In this document: in pieces, positions 46,902-55,969 of the stretch
Layout of the letters: each line of letters begins with the position of its first letter
How positions within the stretch are numbered: the first letter of the stretch is position 1
NCBI RefSeq assembly: GCF_000231115.1
Contig: NW_006889836.1
Coordinates: 124,001-188,000 of the forward strand
Length of the DNA stretch: 64,000 nucleotides
Direction of reading: 5' to 3'
Origin: Vittaforma corneae ATCC 50505
Lineage: Eukaryota > Microsporidia > Nosematidae
Made by a program: the position numbers and the translations under genes
The notes under the pieces: model-generated
Seen by the model: the letters and a program-made list of their open reading frames with translations, nothing else
Told to the model about the DNA's origin: nothing
The model's database searches: none

Positions 46902-47029
46902 TGCATGAAATGCAAACAAATTAATAAATGATCAGCTTTAATACTGGCTCAAATACAATATTGAGTGATAAATCCATGAAGCTAATCTCAACACTAGTAC
47001 AGTTTTATTTATCTCTGTCTCATTTATCG

Positions 47030-49144
47030 TTACATCAGGAAAAACCCTGCCGTCAAGCCTATCGCCTTTCCAAGCTTGTCTCTTAGCTTTTCCCTTGAAG
47101 AATACTCGGGAAGGAGAAGCGTGTTGAAACATGTTTGCGAGCTTGGAAGCCTATCAGTATCACACCCATTTTTCATAATGATCAAATTCAATGCAGTGGA
47201 TCCACCAACTGGCAGCCGATCATTCCCTGTTATAAACTGTATCAGTCTTTTCTTCTTTCGTGAACACATTTCATAGAAAAACTCCCAAAAGTGCTCAATA
47301 ATCTCATCCTTTGGCTCGTATCCATTATAAGTAGTGGTTTTTTTGATTAGCTCAAAATCAAGATCATCTACCCCCATCAGAATCTTCTCCAATTCATGTG
47401 GCTGAAATTTTTTAACGTTTTCAAAATTAATAATAGAATAAAACCCATCTGAAAAGGCTTTAAACTCATCTTCAATGATCCCCTCCATCAAAAATGACCA
47501 GTATAGCTGCGTAAACTCTTCTAAGTTCTTTTTATTCACCTTTATTCCACTGCCATCCTCTATCAACTCGTAGTTTATTCTCCTTCCCAACACTTCAAAG
47601 TCGGCTGTAAAGTTTTGATCCAAGAACTGAAAATCTTCAGGAGAGCATCTTTGAAGATTCTTTAATGAGTTGTATATTTCGGGTTCGATCTCTTCTAAAT
47701 CATCAAAATCAAGGGGAATATGGAGTAGCTTTTTGAACAGGAGAGAGGGAAACGGAACGTTCAAAACAACATCGTTGTACAATGCAATGCCCACTATTTT
47801 GCCAATTGTATTTAATAGTTGTAGGTCGACGCCCTTTCTAAACCATATTCTGTTGTTTGTCTGTGTAAATAGGCTGGTATCATTCTCTATTTCGTGCCCT
47901 AACAGTAGAAAATATTCCTTTTTAATTCCTCCAGAGTCAACCCCTTCTTCGCCAAGGAATTTTACTTTTAATTGCTTTTTTATGTCGATGCCATCGACTT
48001 CTAATATAATCTTTAACGTGTCAATGTACAGTCTATCTCTTCTAATGTTAATAAAAAGGTATGGTTGGGTTATTCCTTGAAATAATGCTTTGAAAAAGGC
48101 ATCTTGAAGGGATGCTTTCATATACTCTCCATTTTGAGTCTTCAATATCTCTGCCTTGATGTCAATTGGAATAGCGAATGTATGATCTAATGGCGATTTT
48201 AATTTAAGTTTGCAAAATTTTAGTTCATTTTTTAGGTTAATTGTCGAAAAAAACTTTTTTACAACAAAATTTGATTCCTCAACAATCAGAAACTTTTCAT
48301 TTATCAGAAAAAGGCATTCAAAAATCTCAAAAAGACAAGTTATCCTGTTGTTTTCGCGAAAATCAACAGGAAAAGTATAATCAATTAATGAATGGATTGA
48401 CTGTATGCATTCTACAAGATCATTTTTTGAGAGATCGAAGCAAAATAAGCATTTTCCAGAATCACAGCGTTCATGTTCCTTAAGAAACGGTGTTATGAGC
48501 GATGTTAGAGTCTTCTCTTTAATGGTTAAGAAGACATTTGCTAGAATTCGGTAAAATGACACATCAATGTCTCCATCCTTTGAAATTATATTGAATAACC
48601 GTATTATAATTAATGATAGGTTGAAGTCTGGATGGGTTTTGAATTTGTTGAGGAAAACATGAAGAACACCAGTCAAAAGATATGAATCAACAAAGTTAGG
48701 ACTCTGGGAGATAATTGAACAAAATCTGTGGTTTAAGTCCTTGCATGGCCTAATCATATTTGATTCCTCCTTTGTTTCTCTTTTTGTGCTAGCTATAGAT
48801 TCATTTTCACACGCACCTTCTTTATGTTTTACATTTTCATTTGGCGTTATTTGCTTGAATAGCGTATCGTCCAAATTGAACGTCGAAGGAGACTTCATGG
48901 CTTTTTCCTTACTATAAAACAGTCCATTTATATAGAACAATGAGTCAATGATAAGGTTTTTATCAAGCTTTTTGTCGTTTGAATTCAACTTTTGAATTTT
49001 CCTGCAAGTCAAAGTATCACCATACTTTGAAAGTATCTTCGAAATCTTCTGAACAGTGGCGCTATCTGGGACTGTACGACAGAAGGCCTTGATACAGTTT
49101 GATGCATTGCACTTTTGCGTAAGCTGTTTGATGTACTTCGACAT
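47030..49144 (-). CDS. AZUL-HECT E3 ubiquitin ligase (UBE3A-like)
   Basis: A 704-residue ubiquitin ligase. The C-terminal ~350 residues are a HECT domain: VKFLGEEGVDSGGIKKEYF, the N-lobe GxxxGxA...N, GSTALNLIIM, and catalytic Cys672 in L-P-S-S-Q-T-C-F-N-T-L. The N-terminus has YIKQLTQKCNASNCIKAFC, the AZUL zinc-finger pattern of UBE3A (Y-x-x-Q-L-T-x-G-C-x-x-x-x-C-x-x-x-F-C), which in humans binds the proteasome subunit Rpn10. This pairing suits two proteasome subunits in the window. The middle region is poorly conserved. The ATG follows GCCCCTGAC. Confidence 0.92.
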   Translation of the reverse strand: MSKYIKQLTQKCNASNCIKAFCRTVPDSATVQKISKILSKYGDTLTCRKIQKLNSNDKKLDKNLIIDSLFYINGLFYSKEKAMKSPSTFNLDDTLFKQITPNENVKHKEGACENESIASTKRETKEESNMIRPCKDLNHRFCSIISQSPNFVDSYLLTGVLHVFLNKFKTHPDFNLSLIIIRLFNIISKDGDIDVSFYRILANVFLTIKEKTLTSLITPFLKEHERCDSGKCLFCFDLSKNDLVECIQSIHSLIDYTFPVDFRENNRITCLFEIFECLFLINEKFLIVEESNFVVKKFFSTINLKNELKFCKLKLKSPLDHTFAIPIDIKAEILKTQNGEYMKASLQDAFFKALFQGITQPYLFINIRRDRLYIDTLKIILEVDGIDIKKQLKVKFLGEEGVDSGGIKKEYFLLLGHEIENDTSLFTQTNNRIWFRKGVDLQLLNTIGKIVGIALYNDVVLNVPFPSLLFKKLLHIPLDFDDLEEIEPEIYNSLKNLQRCSPEDFQFLDQNFTADFEVLGRRINYELIEDGSGIKVNKKNLEEFTQLYWSFLMEGIIEDEFKAFSDGFYSIINFENVKKFQPHELEKILMGVDDLDFELIKKTTTYNGYEPKDEIIEHFWEFFYEMCSRKKKRLIQFITGNDRLPVGGSTALNLIIMKNGCDTDRLPSSQTCFNTLLLPEYSSREKLRDKLGKAIGLTAGFFLM

Positions 49145-49843
49145 GTCAGGGGCTTGCTTGCTTTTCAGAATACTTTAATAAGGAGTCTCCCCTTAAACCT
49201 CCTGATAGGACTGTTCACTCTTGATGAGTGCAAAACTGTGTTAAATTTGTGATCAAAAAGAGATTGTATTAGATCTGCCATATGTTTTCATATTTCAATT
49301 AGTTTGAAATCAAAACAAACAAAAATTTATCCTTACAAAAATACAAAGTGAGAAGAAAGCTTTTATGATTTTTATGCAGGTAAAAATAACAAACACTAAC
49401 TTATTGTATATCTATCTATTTTATGCCTGTAGGATATGCCAGTCTTTGTTTTAAACTTAATTTAGTTAAAGTGCAATTTTAAGGTTAAAATAAACTTTAA
49501 AATTATTGATATAAAACAATATTTAAGTATAGCACGTACCAAGACAAAAACATTAATAAATTGGGGCTTGAAATGTAAAAGTGCTCATATACGGTGAAGC
49601 TACTATTAGATACAGCATTTACAAAGCCCAAGAAGTTCATTTATAACAAATATATAAAATCTTATACAGCACAGTTTTCTAAACTTGATTTTCCATTGCA
49701 ATTACTTCTTCAGCTTGTACAATATTTATAAAACGTGCCAGATTGCCTCAGTCACTGCCTTTTCTTATTAGTATCTCTTACATGTATCAGTGTTTTGGCC
49801 ATTCTTTCTTTTAGAATTGTGTTTAGACTAGCCCTGCAAATAA
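49145..49843. other. Divergent region between HECT ligase and RPT1
   Basis: About 700 bp, AT-rich. Near the HECT gene a GGGGAGACTCC string (49188 area) stands out; near RPT1 there is AGCCCTGC. I found no ORF, tRNA or obvious snRNA. A TGATGA at 49222 is not backed by other snoRNA features. Confidence 0.55.
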
Positions 49844-51088
49844 ATGCCCACAAATCAAAAAGCAGTGCTAAATGAAAATGATGTGGGAATGGTCATGAGC
49901 TATGGAAAGAACTATTATAATGATGAAATAAGGACCATAGAAACAGAGATTGATGCTCTCTTTGACCAGATAAATCTAAAACTAGGAACAAGGGAGGTAG
50001 AGACAGGTCTTGCTCCCCCATCACAGTGGAATCTAATTGCAGACAAGCAAAGAATGCAAACTGATCCCACTCTTCAAGTTGCAAGAGTTGTGGATATTAT
50101 AGAGGGATACTCTGAGCCTAGATATATGATTAGCATTAGACAAATGGCCAAGTTTATCGTGGGAAAATCCAAGAAATTAGAATCCAACGAAATCCAAAAA
50201 GGAATACGAGTCGGTGTAGATAGAATGAAGTATAACATTATTTTACCGCTACCAAAGAAGATTGATGCATCTGTAACGCTCATGCAGATTGAAGAGAAAC
50301 CAGAAGTTTCCTATAATGATATTGGCGGATGCAAAGAGGAAATAGAGAAAATTAAAGAAGTTGTTGAGGAGCCATTACTTAATCCTGAAAAATTCATTAA
50401 TCTGGGAATAGATCCTCCTAAAGGTGTACTCCTATATGGACCGCCGGGAACAGGTAAAACATTAGTTGCTAGAGCTGTAGCAAACAGGACCGAAGCATGT
50501 TTTATTAAAGTCATAGGTAGTGAGCTGGTACAGAAATATGTAGGAGAAGGTGCTAGAATGGTCAGAGAGATATTCTCTCTAGCCAAATCTAAGAAAGCTT
50601 GCATTATATTCTTTGATGAGGTTGATGCGTTCGGAGGTACCCGCTTTGGAGATGGTGAGGACAACGAGGTGCAAAGAACGATGCTTGAGCTTATTAATCA
50701 ACTTGATGGATTTGATAACCGTGGAAACGTTAAGGTTCTCATGGCTACAAATAGGCCAGATACTTTGGATCCGGCATTATTAAGGCCAGGCAGGTTGGAC
50801 AGAAAAATAGAATTTGGGCTTCCAGATTTGGAGGGTAGAATAAAGATTCTGGAGATTAATGCGAGAACAATGAGCATTGAGAAGAATATTCGATTCGATT
50901 TGATTTCAAGGCTGTGTAGTGGAGCAACAGGAGCGGAGCTGAGATCTGTCTGCATTGAGGCAGGTATGTTTGCGATCAGGGACAGAAGAAAGATAGCAAC
51001 GGAAAATGACTTTTTCAAGGCAGTTGATAAAGTCATTAAAGAGGGAGCAAAGTTTTCATCTACGCCGAGATATCTTACTTATAATTAA
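49844..51088 (+). CDS. RPT1: 26S proteasome regulatory ATPase RPT1
   Basis: A 414-residue AAA ATPase of the proteasome base ring that unfolds substrates. G-L-A-P-P-S-Q-W (55-62) is the Rpt1-specific motif after the N-terminal coiled coil; an OB domain follows. The AAA core has Walker A GPPGTGKT (199-206), Walker [10 protein letters not shown], the pore-loop region [10 protein letters not shown], sensor [21 protein letters not shown], and the C-terminus S-T-P-R-Y-L-T-Y-N as in Rpt1/PSMC2. Full length. The window also encodes lid subunit RPN8. Confidence 0.97.
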   Translation: MPTNQKAVLNENDVGMVMSYGKNYYNDEIRTIETEIDALFDQINLKLGTREVETGLAPPSQWNLIADKQRMQTDPTLQVARVVDIIEGYSEPRYMISIRQMAKFIVGKSKKLESNEIQKGIRVGVDRMKYNIILPLPKKIDASVTLMQIEEKPEVSYNDIGGCKEEIEKIKEVVEEPLLNPEKFINLGIDPPKGVLLYGPPGTGKTLVARAVANRTEACFIKVIGSELVQKYVGEGARMVREIFSLAKSKKACIIFFDEVDAFGGTRFGDGEDNEVQRTMLELINQLDGFDNRGNVKVLMATNRPDTLDPALLRPGRLDRKIEFGLPDLEGRIKILEINARTMSIEKNIRFDLISRLCSGATGAELRSVCIEAGMFAIRDRRKIATENDFFKAVDKVIKEGAKFSSTPRYLTYN

Positions 51089-51183
51089 ATAAAACTTTTC
51101 AACGAACCATCTTCACCCTCTCCGGTTTAGCTTTTTATGCTGTAGTTTCTTTGGCTGTCTCTTTGTAAACCCTAGGAAGAAGT

Positions 51184-51441
51184 ATGGCGAATTCAAGAGT
51201 GAATAAAGAAATAAATAAAGTCTTTGCAGAAATTCAAGAATACGTCGAAGAGAACAGAAACCCAAGAGAAAGAAACAACTTCAAAAAAAGACAGTTGCAA
51301 TTCCTCAAGGCTGAAGTGCACAAACCATTTATTCCTTTTAGAAGATGCATGCTTATTGAAAAGAGGAAAAAAATAAGAAGACAGAGAAGTGTGCAAAGAA
51401 AAGAAGAGGTTGGTGCAAATAAAATAAGAAGTAAGAAGTAA
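51184..51441 (+). CDS. Small basic hypothetical protein
   Basis: An 85-residue protein, over a third Lys and Arg, entirely helical by composition (EINKVFAEIQEYVEENRNPRERNNFKKRQLQFLKAEV, then FRRCMLIEKRKKIRRQRSVQRKEE). The size and charge fit a nucleolar or ribosome-biogenesis accessory factor, but I recognise no family. It starts at an ATG ~95 bp after RPT1, same strand. A 104-codon antisense frame covers it. Confidence 0.5.
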   Translation: MANSRVNKEINKVFAEIQEYVEENRNPRERNNFKKRQLQFLKAEVHKPFIPFRRCMLIEKRKKIRRQRSVQRKEEVGANKIRSKK

Positions 51442-51954
51442 GAGACTGAAATGTGTATTGTATTGAATGTTACATGATATAAAGGACTAAATTTATACTG
51501 CTGAGACTGTCTATGTTTACTTGTTTTAACAAACTCATTCACAGCCATTTTGTATTTTTATTTTGTAGGTGTGAAGTGCGTCAACGAATATGCGTCATGG
51601 AATAATCCTGTGAGAATGTTTGCAAAACAGTAGGTGTTCCGACCACTGGTATTTTTAATTCTCAAAGCCTTCGACTGTTAATTGATCTTTGCACTATCCT
51701 TAACAAAGTTTTTATGATAGCTCATTTAATGCTTTCGCTTAAAATCTGGAAATCAGTGTTTCCAATTAAAAATGATACTGCATGCAATTGGCTGAGCCGT
51801 TATGTTTATTTTCTATTCATCTCTGCTATTTTTGCTTTGTTTCTCCTTCAATTCTCTTAAATGTGTGAAAATTTTTCTTCCCTAAAATGGATAACTCTAT
51901 TCTGCATACAATACCGTTTTTACAGGAAGCCAAGATCGTAGCAACAAATACTAT
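51442..51954. other. Intergenic region with a possible upstream start
   Basis: About 510 bp. At its right end, AAAATTTTTCTTCCCTAAA is followed by an ATG (51887) whose short frame (23 codons) is not in register with the membrane-protein ORF at 51955. The composite A/T box plus CCC suggests the true start of that gene is here and a base is missing or extra before 51955. Otherwise nothing recognised. Confidence 0.5.
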
Positions 51955-52653
51955 ATGATCAATGAGGTGTCAAAAGTACATAACGACAATGTCTGTGTGC
52001 CTGGTGATGTCTTTGGATATGCCCAGGAAAGTTTGTCCACAACTTACAAAACAACGGACGAGTTTCAAAGCACCTTCAATGAATCTGGTACAAAGTATAT
52101 GGACAAAGTAGCAAAAGGCTGTTCACAAGCTAAAGCATGTTTCGAAAATCCTAAAGAATGCTTGGAGAGCATCCTAGATGCTAACAAAGATAAGTTTTCC
52201 TATTTGTCCGATCTTGTCAAAATACCTTTAACGTGGTCATGGCCAGAATTACTCTTCAGTAGCTTTATTGCTGGGATTTTAATCTTGTCGTTATATTATT
52301 TGCTCAAGTTTGTAATATCTCACAAATTACTAAAAAGAAGTACTCTGCTTTACTTACTTACAGGCTTTGCATTCATCCTGCTTACTATTTGCTTACTGCC
52401 AGATGCGCCTGAGCAAATCAGCACTCTCTTTAATTCTTTCTCTGAGTGGGTGAAAAGTACTTCTGAGGAGCTAAAATTAAGTGAGAAGATCAATGTATTT
52501 TTCCAAGAAGTTTCTAATTTCTTGGAGGTATCATGGAATGCCATTCGTGATTGTTCGTTATACATTTATGAAAGCCTGGGCAATTCAATATATTACATTT
52601 TGGCATATTTCTCACTAATGCTGAGAAAGCTAAGCTCTGAAAAAACTCAATAA
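51955..52653 (+). CDS. Hypothetical membrane protein
   Basis: A 232-residue protein, not recognised. The N-terminal ~90 residues are polar with four cysteines (V-C-V-P, G-C-S-Q, A-C-F-E, E-C-L-E), two hydrophobic spans follow (about 98-117 and 126-147), then an amphipathic helical stretch and a final hydrophobic helix near 205-222. The reading frame is open upstream to 51894 without an ATG, and a better start signal at 51887 is in another frame, so the N-terminus may be incomplete. The Cys-rich leader suggests a lumenal or extracellular domain. Confidence 0.6.
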   Translation: MINEVSKVHNDNVCVPGDVFGYAQESLSTTYKTTDEFQSTFNESGTKYMDKVAKGCSQAKACFENPKECLESILDANKDKFSYLSDLVKIPLTWSWPELLFSSFIAGILILSLYYLLKFVISHKLLKRSTLLYLLTGFAFILLTICLLPDAPEQISTLFNSFSEWVKSTSEELKLSEKINVFFQEVSNFLEVSWNAIRDCSLYIYESLGNSIYYILAYFSLMLRKLSSEKTQ

Positions 52654-52710
52654 AAGCTTTTGGATCAGATTTAATTTTATTAACGGTTATTAATAGTTTA
52701 TATAAGGTTA

Positions 52711-53466
52711 TTATTGTGTAATAAAAGACAGTGCATACCCCAAGACAGACAGTTTCACGGAGTTCCTACCTAACTGATCGATAATCTTGATCTTAAAATA
52801 GTCGCCAATATATGAGTCCTCGTCATTGTTCTTTGCTGTTTCTTTATATCCAACCTTAAACGCATCGTGCTCATTGAACACAAAAGAATCATTTTTCTCA
52901 ATCAAAATACAACGGTAGAATAGCTTTATTTCATAGCTTTTTCCGTCTACTTTGAGAATGATCGAGTTTTTCATTTCAAAATACTCTTCAAAGAACTTGA
53001 AAATTAGCTGTTCTACTGAAAACTCACAGGTGAGTTCGTTGTAAAACATTTTGGTTCTTGCTTTGCAACATTCAGGAAGTACCTTTTCACCCGCAATCAA
53101 ATAGAAGTTTGAAACCAAAATTCCGTTCTTTCTAGGCTTTATTTTGAGATCAAGCATTCCTTTAAATTCACTGTTGTGGCAAGACCAGCAATCAATCAGC
53201 TCCTCCCACCCCTCTTGTGGCAATCTATGAACGGTTGTAAATGTGAAATTTACGTCGTGTCTGCACTTTAAATTGCTGATTTTCAATAAATCTATTGAAC
53301 TCTCTATTCTCTCGTACTCCTCAACGTCAAATGACCATATATCAGCTGATCCTGTTCTTTCGTACTTTTCATTTTGGAATTTTAGTCTCTTCACACTCTT
53401 TAACAGTTCAAAAGACTCTTTTCCGTATGCGAATCCTCTTTTTGAACTTTGTTCTATTTCAATCAT
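52711..53466 (-). CDS. UBE3D/Ipa1-like (HECT-like E2-binding) protein
   Basis: A 251-residue protein whose centre has W-E-E-L-I-D-C-W-S-C-H, the hallmark of the UBE3D family ('W-x-E-L-x-D-x-W-x-C-H'), with further Cys residues (L-K-C-R-H upstream, E-C-C-K downstream) that could complete a metal site. Yeast Ipa1, the founding fungal member, is needed for pre-mRNA 3'-end processing. Human UBE3D was reported to bind E2 enzymes. The frame opens earlier only with TTG; the first ATG is 53466. Confidence 0.6.
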   Translation of the reverse strand: MIEIEQSSKRGFAYGKESFELLKSVKRLKFQNEKYERTGSADIWSFDVEEYERIESSIDLLKISNLKCRHDVNFTFTTVHRLPQEGWEELIDCWSCHNSEFKGMLDLKIKPRKNGILVSNFYLIAGEKVLPECCKARTKMFYNELTCEFSVEQLIFKFFEEYFEMKNSIILKVDGKSYEIKLFYRCILIEKNDSFVFNEHDAFKVGYKETAKNNDEDSYIGDYFKIKIIDQLGRNSVKLSVLGYALSFITQ

Positions 53467-53690
53467 GTCTTTTATCGGCAAGGATGTTTGATGGAATAGT
53501 GCTTTCGGCAAAATGCACAATAAACAGTCTGCACTTCAAAATAGCTAAGTATAAAATATACTTGTTAAAACTAAGCATTTTGAAAAGTAAGGTGTGTTTA
53601 GTTAATAACTGAGCCTATTACAGGGATTTTTAACAAGTGTATTTTAAAGTTAATTAGATATAATATGACATATCATTTATAAAGGTAAAT

Positions 53691-54158
53691 TTAATCTAAT
53701 ATCGTTAACATTTTCCTTGATGTTTCAAAAGTGGAATATAGGAAATCATCTATCCTTGGTTCTATTATAAACCAGTAGTTGGTCACCTTTCGTTCATCTA
53801 TCACATTAGCATCATACATTTCAGTACTTGAATTATAATCTCCTATTACAAGAACGTGAGATCCCCGCGTGCCAACCTTAAACATCGTTCCATACTGAAT
53901 CAACTCAAAATTTGCATTATTCGGTCGGCCACTGGCACAAAGTTTAACTTTTGAGGAGTTTGGAGATGCACACACTCTTTTATCATTTCTCATTAAGGCA
54001 CCGTCCTTAAACTCTATCTTTTGTTCTGGGGAGGTTGGGTCGTATTCTGTAAATCCAACATTGTCGTCTGTTATAGTCAAGGCTAAGCCTGTGGGCCTGT
54101 TTTCTCTAATAGTGTATACCTCCGACTTTACAATAGTAAAGAGTAGCATCAAGTTCAT
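53691..54158 (-). CDS. Small secreted beta-trefoil-like protein
   Basis: A 155-residue protein with a short signal peptide (MNLMLLFTIVKS) and a beta-rich body without membrane segments. The pattern R-x-D-K-R-V-C-A...V-K-L-C-A...N-F-E-L, then KVGTRGSHVLVIGDY and WFIIEPR, corresponds to one-and-a-half repeats of a ricin-B-lectin-like fold seen in microsporidian secreted families. No clear Q-x-W sugar-binding motif is visible. It belongs with the similar genes at 55251 and 59803. Confidence 0.65.
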   Translation of the reverse strand: MNLMLLFTIVKSEVYTIRENRPTGLALTITDDNVGFTEYDPTSPEQKIEFKDGALMRNDKRVCASPNSSKVKLCASGRPNNANFELIQYGTMFKVGTRGSHVLVIGDYNSSTEMYDANVIDERKVTNYWFIIEPRIDDFLYSTFETSRKMLTILD

Positions 54159-54284
54159 CTGAGTCTTAACGGTCAAATGTTTAAATTTGTATTATGAAAC
54201 AATGACAGGTGAAGTTAATGAACGTTTACAGTTAGTTATCACACTTTCATCCAATAAGCTTTAGTTTGTTTAAAAATTAAATTA

Positions 54285-54599
54285 TCACTTTTTGTAATTC
54301 AAAAGTCCACTTCCATACGTTTTGTTGTGATAGTATTTTTCACTAATCTCTGCTGGTAGATTTTGCATATACTTGTAAACGCTCAAATCATAGAATCTTA
54401 GAGATGTTCTTGGGTCAGTATACAAAGCTGGCAGTCCTGTAAAGTCACAAAGCTTTCTTCCTGGCTTTACAGAAAATCTAGGAAGACTTAAGTATGGATG
54501 GAAAGATGCAGCTAAACTTTTGTACATTTGTTTCATGGACTTGTATTTGATTTGAGAGGTTAAACGCGTGGAAAGCTTGTATTTTGAGAGTCCAGCCAT
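54285..54599 (-). CDS. IES6: YL1-C domain protein, probable INO80 subunit IES6
   Basis: A 104-residue nuclear protein. The YL1 C-terminal domain is complete: SVKPGRKLCDFTGLPALYTDPRTSLRFYDLSVYKYMQNLP, matching 'K-Y-C-D-I-T-G-L-x-A-x-Y-x-D-P-x-T-x-L-R-Y-x-x-x-x-V/I-Y'. The N-terminal part (YKSMKQMYKSLA) matches the lysine-rich lead-in of Ies6/INO80C ('K-x-x-K-x-L-K-Q-I'). SWC2/VPS72 shares the domain but is much longer, so IES6 is preferred. It would act with Arp5 in INO80 nucleosome remodelling. Confidence 0.82.
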   Translation of the reverse strand: MAGLSKYKLSTRLTSQIKYKSMKQMYKSLAASFHPYLSLPRFSVKPGRKLCDFTGLPALYTDPRTSLRFYDLSVYKYMQNLPAEISEKYYHNKTYGSGLLNYKK

Positions 54600-55250
54600 A
54601 AAAAGGATTGGGGATAAAAATATGCAAGAATAAATGGACTAGCAAGGTTTTAATGCAATAATCAAGTAGATGTACGTTGAACACAGACATATCGCAGATG
54701 TCAGAATTACTTGTCAGATTAATACTGATAGCTTGCGACTCGAGCACCAATACTGAGTAAGTGTCTTTAGCTATTTAATGTAGGTGTAGTATTTCCATAA
54801 ACTAGTATTCTTACCAGTGCTATGAAGTAGTAGCATTAAATATTTGTACGGATTTTACAAAAGAATCTGCAATGCTTTGTAATTAGAATTTTATCAATTA
54901 TACAAGAAAGTAAAAACGCCCTGTTTAATATTTTAATAACTCGATTCGAGAGCATAAAATATACCCTACTTCAAAGCTCCACGCTTTCATACAAACACAA
55001 AAACAGACTGCAAATGGTTTTTATACTGGGTGAAATCAAGCAATTGTAAATGTTTAAAGAGTTTTCTTTTCTAAAAACTTTAATACAATATAATATTAAA
55101 TGCTCCAGCAAATGCAATTCAATTCAACAGTTCATAAGCTGTATTTAAATATTAAAGCATCTATTAAGTACATATTTACAACTTATTTAAGCATTTTTAA
55201 GCACCATCATATCAAAAAGACAGCTGTCAATTAAAGTATAATTTAATGCT
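54600..55250. other. Intergenic region
   Basis: About 650 bp of AT-rich sequence between two minus-strand genes. A 90-codon minus frame over 54478-54750 overlaps IES6 and has no support. No RNA gene recognised. Confidence 0.55.
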
Positions 55251-55799
55251 TTAAAAATTGAACATAGATCTTTTAGGAATAAACCTATCATAAATCCTAT
55301 TTAAGATTCCTGTATTTTCAGCTACTGTTCTCTCATTTGTTCCATTTATGTATTCGTCCATATTAACTACTCTGAACTTGACAGCATTTCCAAAGCACGG
55401 CCCAACTTCAATATCTCTTTCATTACGATCAAATGGGCCGTAGACAGCACATCTCTGACCACTCCAATCCCTAAGCTCAAATATTTTAGACCCGTTTGGC
55501 ACCGGCCTCAGTTTCCATTCAGAAAAAATATCAGCATATTTACATAGCCTTAAATCTCTCCCACCTATTCCATCATTACAAACATTTTTATCTCTGTGCT
55601 TTAATATTTCATTCCCACTCTGAAAGACTGTAGCTTCTTTTTGAGTCCTAGCGTCCTGCTCATTAATAAAGAAAAGAATGTTGTCTCTGACAGCAAGTAT
55701 AAAATTTGGATTATGAGCATCATAGAGCTCAAATTCATGGGAAAGTGCTGTGGCACGGACAATGCCATTCACTAATAAAAAAATCAACACTAGAAACAT
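55251..55799 (-). CDS. Small secreted beta-trefoil-like protein
   Basis: A 182-residue protein with a signal peptide (about 1-18, MFLVLIFLLVNGIVRATA). The body follows the same spacing as the gene at 53691: H-R-D-K-N-V-C-N, then L-R-L-C...EWKLRP, then IFELRDWSGQRCAVYG and VGPCFGNAVKFRVVN. Four cysteines (V-C, L-C, R-C, P-C) could form two disulfides, and the repeated 'C-x(n)-F/W-x-V/L' strands suit a ricin-B-lectin-like trefoil. A basic C-terminal tail follows (RIYDRFIPKRSMF). Likely exported; ligand unknown. Confidence 0.7.
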   Translation of the reverse strand: MFLVLIFLLVNGIVRATALSHEFELYDAHNPNFILAVRDNILFFINEQDARTQKEATVFQSGNEILKHRDKNVCNDGIGGRDLRLCKYADIFSEWKLRPVPNGSKIFELRDWSGQRCAVYGPFDRNERDIEVGPCFGNAVKFRVVNMDEYINGTNERTVAENTGILNRIYDRFIPKRSMFNF

Positions 55800-55969
55800 A
55801 ATATCATCGCTGTGCTACTGTATATATGCTACTTGAAACAAAATATCTTGTCATATAAATCAATGTTTTACTGTTTAACAACTGTCAAAGTAGAATTGTG
55901 AGTTTATTTCATATTTAACTTTAATTTAATAAGCTTAACTTTAATATGGCGTAAAATGACAACGAGCTA

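Noticed and set aside
49201..49240. C/D box snoRNA suggested by TGATGA
   Set aside because: No matching D box with terminal stem was found.
51887..51955. Spliceosomal intron joining the ATG at 51887 to the membrane protein ORF
   Set aside because: A TTTTTACAG acceptor-like string exists, but there is no GTAAG-type donor or branch-point motif of the microsporidian kind.
54478..54750. 90-codon minus-strand ORF
   Set aside because: Overlaps the YL1-C domain gene in another frame and has no recognisable feature.
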